DNA from: an uncultured Pelagibacteraceae bacterium
GTDB taxonomy: Bacteria > Pseudomonadota > Alphaproteobacteria > Pelagibacterales > Pelagibacteraceae
NCBI GenBank assembly: GCA_902587315.1
Contig: CACIKW010000006.1
Span: forward strand, 1 to 50,243
DNA: 50,243 nucleotides
Direction: 5' to 3'
Shown: positions 40,626 to 48,400 of the stretch, in pieces
Layout: each line of letters begins with the position of its first letter
How positions within the stretch are numbered: position 1 is the stretch's first letter
Position numbers and translations under genes: made by a program
Notes under the pieces: model-generated
Seen by the model: the letters and a program-made list of their open reading frames with translations, nothing else
What the model was told of the DNA's origin: nothing
The model's database searches: none

Positions 40626-42947
40626 ATGAGAAGATTAATACTTTTAGTTCTCATTTCGCTTTTTTATAGCGGTTCTGCCTCGGCTGGACCCTGTGAAGGA
40701 GACATTCCATCTAAATCTAGTGGTGGAACATGGTGTAGCAATGGTGACACCGGTACAATTGCTTCTGATGTTACTTTAACTAGAGATCAACAATTCTCAC
40801 TTGTTCCTTCTGACAATACGACTATTACAAATTATGGAAACATACTGAATGATACAAATAAAACAATTAACACAGAAGCACAATACGGTGGTGATAGTTT
40901 TACTTTTAACAATAAAAGTACAGGTGTCGTAAGATCAACAAAATCTAGAGCTATATGGTTAAGAGATAACGAAGATGGAGTTGTGATTAATAATGAAGGT
41001 GAAATCTACGCATTGATGGACTGTGCAATTTGTTCATCGAATGCTTGGGGATCAATAACCATAACTAACTCGGGAACAATACATACTGGCACGACCGATT
41101 TAACTGATAGTGATTACTACCTGTGGGAGGTTTATAACACAGCCATAGGGATTACGTCCCCAAACACTGGTGCTTCATATACTATAAATAATTCAGGAAC
41201 AATTAAATCTGTAGATGATAATCTTGCAGGGATTTATGTCGAAGACGTTGCTAATGCAACTATAATTAACTCTGGCACAATCCAAGGACATGGAACAAGA
41301 AGAGCTATTAATATTCAAGATCATGGTACAGAAACAGGAACAACTATTAAACTTAGTGGTGAACCAACGTTCACTAATGGTATTGATTTAGCTAAAACTA
41401 TTACCAATATAGTTTTACAAAATGATATTACCGGCGATTTAACGGTAGAGATTTATAATTATGATGGTGATTTAACAATTACAAATGAACTTTCAGGTAA
41501 TGATACTTATACTTTAACAGAAGAAGATTTAGACAGCGATGGGACAGCTGATGACGGTACTCTAACAATTCTTGGTGAAGATCTTGAAATAGCTCAAGAC
41601 AATCCAAAATACAGAAGCGAAAATGTTTTAACTAAGCTTAGAGGTTTATTTGATGCTGCAAACTATATTAATTGGCATTTCCCTGAAGATAAAATGTTTA
41701 AAATATTTCATAGTGAACAAAAAAGAGACGGAACTTACAAAGGAGAAATGTCAGGCGTTGTTGGTCAGTTAAGTCCTTTTATTTTAGGTGATATTAGAAA
41801 TAATATTTTTCTAGGTTATACAAGACAGGACGGAGACTTTGACAATGGTGAGTTCTTGGGAGGTGATAACTTTGCATTAGGCTTAAAGAGTGTTTATGAA
41901 AACAATGGATTTAAAGCATCCTTTACACCTATGATTGGTTTGAACGATCTAACTGTTACTGATTTTGATACAGATACAAAAGCAAAAATAAGCACAAATT
42001 TATTATCGGAATTTGCTGGGTTTAATACAAAACTTGGAAAAGAAATAAAAACAAGCGAAGATAGTTCTTTAAGCTTAAATGTTCAGTCAACTTTAGGATT
42101 GCAAAGATTTCCTGAATACCTTGCAAAATTTAGTGAAGGAGACTTATCAGTCGATGAAGCAATAGAACAAGTTCTTGGTGCGGGATTTGAAGTAAGATAT
42201 GTGGAAGGACTTGGAAAGGGTTTTGTTATTCAACCTTATATTGGGGCCAATGTTAATAACAATCTTAATAATTCAATAAAGATTACTGCTGATGGAGAAA
42301 ATAAAAATGTATCTCCTGCAAATTCAACAACTACAGGATATTTTGTAGGTGTTTCTCTAACTAAAGAAGCAGCAGATATTAATTTTGATTTAGATTTAAT
42401 GTATGGAAATGAAGATGGATTAATTAATCAAATTGCAGCTATTTCATTAACAAAATCATTTGGAAAATCTGGAAAACAGGCTGAAAAAATTAAACCAGAT
42501 CAAAAATATAAAACAGTAAGTGCATTATCGAATAGAGATTTAAAAGAAATTAAAGACCTTAAGTATTTAAACGAAATTTTAGAGGCTGATAATAAACTTT
42601 TAAAAGCAGAAAACAAAAAATTGGTGGCACAAAATAAAAAGTTAGCAAATTTGAATGACAAGTTAGAAAAATTAAGCATTGAAACGCTTAAAGAAAATAA
42701 AGACAGCAAGAAATTAATTGTTGAGCTATTAAAAGAAAATGAAAAAATTAAATTAGAAAAAGAAATTTTTAAAAATAAAATATTGAAAGCTGAAAACGAA
42801 GAGTTAAAAGAAAATACAAAAATACTTCAAGAAATCGAAAAAAGTGTTTCAGAAGATGATGCCAATAGATTTAAATTATTATTATTTGTTATTATTTTAT
42901 TTTTAATTAGTTCAGCTCTTGTTTCTTTAGTTGTACGATCAAGATAA
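40626..42947 (+). CDS. giant surface protein 2: short beta-helix passenger, barrel, long coiled coil and membrane helix
   Basis: This 773-residue paralogue of the preceding protein is encoded 73 bases downstream. The signal peptide region is nearly identical at the DNA level over about 70 bases. The passenger (24-320) is shorter, with (I)TNSGTI repeats. The linker and barrel (about 324-613) are closely related, ending ISLTKSFG. After the barrel come about 105 residues of clear heptads (DNKLLKAENKKLVAQNKKL and similar, about 640-745) and a terminal helix FKLLLFVIILFLISSALVSL (749-768) with a basic end RSR. A coiled coil of this length would be about 16 nm, close to the width of the periplasm. 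The family and function are not recognised. Confidence 0.82.
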   Translation: MRRLILLVLISLFYSGSASAGPCEGDIPSKSSGGTWCSNGDTGTIASDVTLTRDQQFSLVPSDNTTITNYGNILNDTNKTINTEAQYGGDSFTFNNKSTGVVRSTKSRAIWLRDNEDGVVINNEGEIYALMDCAICSSNAWGSITITNSGTIHTGTTDLTDSDYYLWEVYNTAIGITSPNTGASYTINNSGTIKSVDDNLAGIYVEDVANATIINSGTIQGHGTRRAINIQDHGTETGTTIKLSGEPTFTNGIDLAKTITNIVLQNDITGDLTVEIYNYDGDLTITNELSGNDTYTLTEEDLDSDGTADDGTLTILGEDLEIAQDNPKYRSENVLTKLRGLFDAANYINWHFPEDKMFKIFHSEQKRDGTYKGEMSGVVGQLSPFILGDIRNNIFLGYTRQDGDFDNGEFLGGDNFALGLKSVYENNGFKASFTPMIGLNDLTVTDFDTDTKAKISTNLLSEFAGFNTKLGKEIKTSEDSSLSLNVQSTLGLQRFPEYLAKFSEGDLSVDEAIEQVLGAGFEVRYVEGLGKGFVIQPYIGANVNNNLNNSIKITADGENKNVSPANSTTTGYFVGVSLTKEAADINFDLDLMYGNEDGLINQIAAISLTKSFGKSGKQAEKIKPDQKYKTVSALSNRDLKEIKDLKYLNEILEADNKLLKAENKKLVAQNKKLANLNDKLEKLSIETLKENKDSKKLIVELLKENEKIKLEKEIFKNKILKAENEELKENTKILQEIEKSVSEDDANRFKLLLFVIILFLISSALVSLVVRSR

Positions 42948-43247
42948 TTAATTTGGCTCTCCTCTTATGTCGGTACTAAGTTCTTGAAAAATAATTACAG
43001 AGACTGTTCGTAAATTATCCATAACTCTTTCTAGGTTCCAATCCATATTAACTGAGTTGCAATTTAATTCACGAAACACATAATATCGTGCTGTGCCTAA
43101 AGACGGATCTATTTCATCGGTAACAATATTTAATATGTTTGTTTTTTTTTCTAATGCAAAATTATATTTACAAACATTTGAAGTAGCCCAAAAAAGAATT
43201 GCACTTATCACAATTGCAAAGTAAATCATTACTTTTGGAATGTTCAT
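42948..43247 (-). CDS. small membrane-anchored protein, unknown function
   Basis: This 99-residue protein has one hydrophobic helix near the N-terminus (KVMIYFAIVISAILFWATSN, about 5-24), then a polar domain of about 75 residues with Cys residues in NVCKYN and ELNCNS. I recognise no family. It follows the GAF-SpoIIE phosphatase by 3 bases on the same strand, so the two are probably one transcript; it could be an envelope partner of that phosphatase. Its stop abuts the stop of surface protein 2 (convergent). Confidence 0.6.
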   Translation of the reverse strand: MNIPKVMIYFAIVISAILFWATSNVCKYNFALEKKTNILNIVTDEIDPSLGTARYYVFRELNCNSVNMDWNLERVMDNLRTVSVIIFQELSTDIRGEPN

Positions 43248-43250
43248 AGT

Positions 43251-44531
43251 TTAATTTCCATCAATTACAACAATGGTCAGATCATCTTTTTGAATTTTTC
43301 CTGACTTAACTATATCTTCAACAATAGATTTGAGTCTTTCATTGTTTGGTGTCGATTGATATTTTTTTATATAACTTTGAAAACCTTCGGCACCTAACAT
43401 TTCTCCATTTGGATCTTTCATCTCTGTTATGCCGTCTGTAAAAATATACATTGAGCTTTCTTTAAAAGGTATTGTTGTCTCTTTATATTTAATTTTTGAC
43501 ATTATGCCTAATGGTGGACCTGCTTCAGAATAATTAGAAAATTTTCCATCTCGTGAATAAATTAATGGTGGTTCGTGTCCTGCGTTTGCAAGTAATAATT
43601 CTTTTTTGTTACTGTCATAAATCCCAACAAGCATTGTAACAAACATTCCTCGTGCAGCTGTTTCACATATTTCAGTATTTAATAAGTTTAATAATTCTGC
43701 AGCAGAAAACATTGTTTTGCTTAAACATCTATAAAGACTAGAAGCTTTTGACATAAGTAGTGATGACTTAATTCCTTTTCCTGATACATCTGCAACTCCA
43801 AAACCAAATCTTCCATCATTTAGATCTGAAAAATTATAAAAGTCTCCAGACACTACCTTTGCTGGAATATTAATTCCAGAAATAGGAAAGGGATCTTTTT
43901 TATTTTGTGAAAGCAAAGTTTTTTGAATTTCACCAACTATCTCTATTTCTTTTTGCATTCTGTTTTTATCAACAAGTTCTTTAGCCATACGTGCATTTCT
44001 AATTGCAAGGGCAGCCGGTGCTGAAAGAGTTTCTAAAAGTTTTCTGTCACTTTCTTCAAAGAGTTTGTTAGTTGTTTTTTTATTTAGACAATGGATAACT
44101 CCAATGCATTCATTGGCTGCGATAAGAGGTGCACATAAAACGGAGTATGTAGTAAAATTTGTTTTATTATCCAAATCAAAATAAAACTCAGCAATTTCTC
44201 TTACATCTTTTCTAACATCTCCTACCCTAATACATTTTTTTTGTAATACTGCTTTACCCATTACCCCTTGAGTTAAAGGTATTTCATATTCATCAAGGTA
44301 AGCTTGGTGCTTTGATGCTATGCACTGAAAAACTTGTTTTTTTTCTTCAATTAAAAAAATATTTGCTGCTTGAGCATTAATTCTCTTAATTATTACTTCT
44401 AAAGCATTTTGAAGTGTCTCATTCAAATCAAGAGTTGTGGCTAGGTCTTGATTCATTTGTGTAATTATTTTTAAATCTTGGATTCTTGAATCTTCTTTTA
44501 CTGGTTCAGTCTTTTTTGATTTAAAAAACAT
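43251..44531 (-). CDS. GAF-domain SpoIIE-type serine phosphatase (RsbU/RsbP-like)
   Basis: This 426-residue cytoplasmic protein has a GAF sensor domain (about 30-185; ANIFLIEEKKQVFQCIAS, YSVLCAPLIAANECIGVIH) joined by a helical linker to a SpoIIE PP2C domain (about 205-425). Acidic metal-site motifs are present: VSGDFYNF, VADVSGKG, IFTDGITEM and KDDLTIVV. It should dephosphorylate a STAS partner; the STAS protein at 26427 is the candidate. There is no membrane helix, unlike the CHASE2 phosphatase at the left edge, so the two could bring cytoplasmic and envelope signals to one switch. It is divergent from the prepilin peptidase gene. Confidence 0.92.
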   Translation of the reverse strand: MFFKSKKTEPVKEDSRIQDLKIITQMNQDLATTLDLNETLQNALEVIIKRINAQAANIFLIEEKKQVFQCIASKHQAYLDEYEIPLTQGVMGKAVLQKKCIRVGDVRKDVREIAEFYFDLDNKTNFTTYSVLCAPLIAANECIGVIHCLNKKTTNKLFEESDRKLLETLSAPAALAIRNARMAKELVDKNRMQKEIEIVGEIQKTLLSQNKKDPFPISGINIPAKVVSGDFYNFSDLNDGRFGFGVADVSGKGIKSSLLMSKASSLYRCLSKTMFSAAELLNLLNTEICETAARGMFVTMLVGIYDSNKKELLLANAGHEPPLIYSRDGKFSNYSEAGPPLGIMSKIKYKETTIPFKESSMYIFTDGITEMKDPNGEMLGAEGFQSYIKKYQSTPNNERLKSIVEDIVKSGKIQKDDLTIVVIDGN

Positions 44532-44637
44532 TTTTTTTTATTTCTATTTTATCTCTTTTTTGATACTTTCAACAAGGATGGAAGTTATAATATATTCGCC
44601 AAATTTTTATTTACATCTTCAAGATGCAGCATTATTC

Positions 44638-44651
44638 ATACAATATTGTAT
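44638..44651. promoter_or_regulatory. palindromes in the divergent phosphatase/prepilin peptidase gap
   Basis: ATACAATATTGTAT is a perfect 14-base palindrome in the 163-base gap. Next to it lie CATCTTCAAGATG (44613-44625) and an imperfect GATG...CATC dyad to about 44675. The spacing suits an operator for either gene; no binder is known. Confidence 0.35.
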
Positions 44652-44694
44652 AGATGGCATATTGCACATAGCATCTCACATAAAAATATAATCA

Positions 44695-45459
44695 GTGTTT
44701 TATATCTTAGTATTTATTTTAGGAAGTGTCTGGGGAAGTTTTTGTAATGTCTGCATATATCGGCTTCCCGGCAATGAAAGTATGTTTAAAAACAGATCGT
44801 TTTGTCCTTCATGCAAAAATCAAATAAATTGGTACGACAATATTCCTTTCTTCTCATATATTTTTCTCAAAGGTAAATGTAGAAATTGTGACTACAAAAT
44901 AAGTTTACAGTATTTTGGGGTTGAGTTTATTGTGGCAATTAGTTTTCTTATAATTTATTTTTTATACGGAATATCTGCTACATCATTATTGTTAATGATA
45001 TTAAGTATTTTTTTTACAATAATTTTTTTTATTGATTTAAAACATTTTATAATTCCAAATGAGTTAACATTTCCTTTAATGGCAATTGGTTTTTTGAAAT
45101 CTTTTGATCCTAATTTAAATCAAACAATATTTCCAAATTATATTAATTCAATCATTGGAGGAGTTTTTGGTTACTCGATAATTTGGTTAATAATTTTTGT
45201 CTATAAAAAAGTTAGAAAAAAAGAAGGAATGGGACTTGGTGATGCTAAGTTAATGGCTGTAGTTGGATTTTGGTTTGGCTGGATAAGTATTCCATTTACA
45301 ATATTTATTTCTTCAGTTGTTGCATTGATTATAGTAATTCCATCTTTATTAAAAAAAACTAGAGACTTGTCAGCTCAAATTCCTTTTGGACCTTATATTA
45401 TTATTGGATGCTTAATTTATGTTTCGCTTTCCAATCAAATAAAATTCTTTTTACTTTAG
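44695..45459 (+). CDS. pilD: type IV prepilin peptidase (PilD family)
   Basis: This 254-residue inner-membrane aspartic protease cuts prepilin leaders and methylates the new N-terminus. The start is GTG at 44695, giving the usual GSVWGSFCNVCIYRLP. The N-terminal cytoplasmic domain has the two zinc CxxC pairs (CPSCKNQINWYDNIPF and CRNCDYKI). Two catalytic Asp residues are present: FIDLKHFIIPNELT and GMGLGDAKLM. About seven to eight helices follow. It serves the two pilins at 25.3-26.3 kb. It overlaps the convergent PilY1-like gene by 4 bases (45456-45459). Confidence 0.95.
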   Translation: MFYILVFILGSVWGSFCNVCIYRLPGNESMFKNRSFCPSCKNQINWYDNIPFFSYIFLKGKCRNCDYKISLQYFGVEFIVAISFLIIYFLYGISATSLLLMILSIFFTIIFFIDLKHFIIPNELTFPLMAIGFLKSFDPNLNQTIFPNYINSIIGGVFGYSIIWLIIFVYKKVRKKEGMGLGDAKLMAVVGFWFGWISIPFTIFISSVVALIIVIPSLLKKTRDLSAQIPFGPYIIIGCLIYVSLSNQIKFFLL

Positions 45460-48400
45460 AATCCGCTATCTCTCCAAGCTCCTCTGTTTGTTTCTACCTC
45501 TCCAGCTGCGGATAGAACTTTGTATAATGTATCTTCAGTATCTTTTGGACCGGCAACGTTTGCAAAAAGTGTATCACCAAATACCACAAGTTCAGACAAA
45601 ATACCTTCACTTACAAATGCACATTCTTGTAGTGGTTCTGCATTCGATCCATCTGGTATTTCAGTTGCTGAAGGTAAATGGTGAGCTTTATTTGTTCCGC
45701 ATTCATCGTCAGCGACACAAATGAACGCTTTTCCTATACTACATCTATCACCTGGTGGTGGTTGATAAATTGGAAAATATACATACCCTTTAAATAACGT
45801 TGGGGGTGCAGAAGTTTTTCTATGAGAATTTTTTGTATTCGGATCGTTTGGTGCCTTTCCATCTACTGAATCTAAATGAATAACCCATGCTGTCTGATCT
45901 GGTGTAGGACCTGTTGCCTGTTGCCCTGCGTCATATCCTGCTGGCACTTCTTCACCATAGCATATAATTTTTCCAGTCGTAGAAACGCAAACATTTTCAT
46001 CTTCAATTCCTTTAGCAGCATGCGCTCCTGTGTGAGCTTTTGTTACGAAATTGCCATCTGATTCTCGTGGGATAAAATCATTATTAAGGTTTAGATGTTT
46101 AAAGTGTGGATAGTGTATATCTTTTATTCCATACAAAATATTATCCGTATACCTAGAGGCACCGCCAATGTTAAGATAATCTCCTGTTCCGCCGAATAAC
46201 CAAAAATCACCTCTTGTTTGACCAACGCCAGCATCCATTGAGAAATAACTATATCTTTCATTTGTAGTAGTGGCATCTAATCTAAATAATGTTGTTTGGT
46301 CGAATAATTTTGCATCATGTTTAGTTGAATTTGTTAGGTTAATTTTTGTAATTTTACCTTCAAGGTCATTAAAGTACACCATCGCTCCTCTCCAAGGAAT
46401 ACCATATGCAGTGTCTGGCGTTATTACTACTGGCGATGCAGGTATTGCATTATGTATGTCGCTACCGTTTGCGTGACCTAATGGTCCTGATGTTTCAGTA
46501 TCAACTATAGTGATTGGACCTTGATTTGTTGCGTGTCCAAAAATTGATCCCGGAGTATCATTATCGTCTAAATTAATAATGAATACTGCGGAACCTGCAC
46601 ATAAATTTGCATTACCCATTCCACCACCCATAACAGCTACATAGGTATCTTTAATTGAATTATAATTATTTTCTTCATCTAGAGGGTTAACCACTATATC
46701 GTCTGCTGCTAATTCACCTTCTGCTGGTTCAGGAACTTCTATTTGTTCGGCAGGAATTCTAAATATTCTTGGTGTTGACCAAGTTTCACCTAGTTGGCTA
46801 TAGTCATAATGACTAGCAATACCACTACTAGTGGTACAAGAGGTAGAAACGTTAAAATTATTACTTGGGCTTGTTTCATTTTCGCTTCCTCCTCTATTAA
46901 AAGTTTTTTCATCATCAAATGTAAGGACGAACTGGCCATTAACGTATGCTGCTGAAGCAAAATCTATAGACTTCATTGTACCTTCCACTCTTTCCGTAAC
47001 TCTTATACTGGTTTTAGGAACATTTATACCATCTGGTGCATGAGGAGTTAATCCTTCAAAAGTAAATGTCGTTCCTTTGTAACAAGTATTTGTTCCTTCT
47101 GCATGAAAAGCACCTGTAAATGCTGGTGTAACCGATCCAGCATCTGCATTTTGTTGACATACAGCGACTGTATTTTGTACATCCATAACATCACTATCAT
47201 CTCCACCATCAGCGGTTTGAGCATCTGCTAAATTAGCTGATACTTTTAAACCCTCTAAAGAATCTGCAACACTCATAGATCCTACAGAATAAGGTAGTGC
47301 TTGTATTTCACCTTCGACATCAGATATCAAAACTCTATTACCTATATAATCATTATATATTGAAACCATGTGTATTGGTTTAGTTGGATCAGTTACGTCT
47401 AGTATTGAAAATCCTGCTCCACCCCTGCCATAAGGTATAATTAAAATAGTATGCCAACTTTTCCCGTCTTCAGGTTCTCCTGTAACATCATAGCCTTCAA
47501 TATACACATCGTGAACTACTGGTGATCCATCAACACCAAATATTGGATTTGTTCCTCCATTATTACCATCAACTGCTCCATCATAGTCTGGATTTATAAT
47601 TTCTGGCAATGAGCCAGCTATAAAAGGTGGGATGAATCCCCACAGTTCTTCTCCGGCTTCACACATAGAACTACCTAATTCCTCAGCACATATTGCATGT
47701 AACATTCCACTATTTGAACCGGCATAAATTACTCTTTGTCTATTTTTCCATTTATTCTTAAAACCTGTATAATTATTTATAGACCTAAAGTACGCCTCTT
47801 CATTTGAGCTGCTAAAATCTACACTTGCATCAGGTGGTCCTACTTCTACTAACTGAGAATGATATATGTCTCCTAAAACATGACCTCTCACTTCTGTAAG
47901 ATTACAATCTCCATCATAATCAAAATAATCTTCTCCTCTCATAAAATTAATTAGGCCTATAATATCGTCAGTAATTCCATCTTTGTTTGCAAAAGCAGTT
48001 GGTTTTTTTACTCCACAATCTGATGTTGAGGTGTGGTAATCTCGAACTCTTACATTTAATTCTCCAAAAAGCTCAGTTATTGAATCTGAATTTTCATCTT
48101 TAAAGTTATCCCAATTATCAACGTAATCTGCACCATCCATTGCGGTCCAGATCTTCCTTTCGCCTTTTTTAGCTTGATTTTTTATCCTTGTTGCTGCATT
48201 CCAATTTCCACTATCAGTATCAATTCCAGTTGTTTTATCAGGTACGGTATGATCTACATTTGTATTTCCATCAATTCCTTTTCTCAAAATTGTACCCTGC
48301 CATTCACCATATTGCTCATAGGAAAACTGAGCTTGATATATTGAACCTCCTTCTTGAATTGTTGCAGTAATTGATGGTGCTGTAAATGCTAGTTTCTCAG

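Noticed and set aside
90-44531. The two SpoIIE phosphatases as recent duplicates
   Set aside because: Their sensor domains are unrelated (CHASE2 versus GAF) and the catalytic domains share mainly family motifs.
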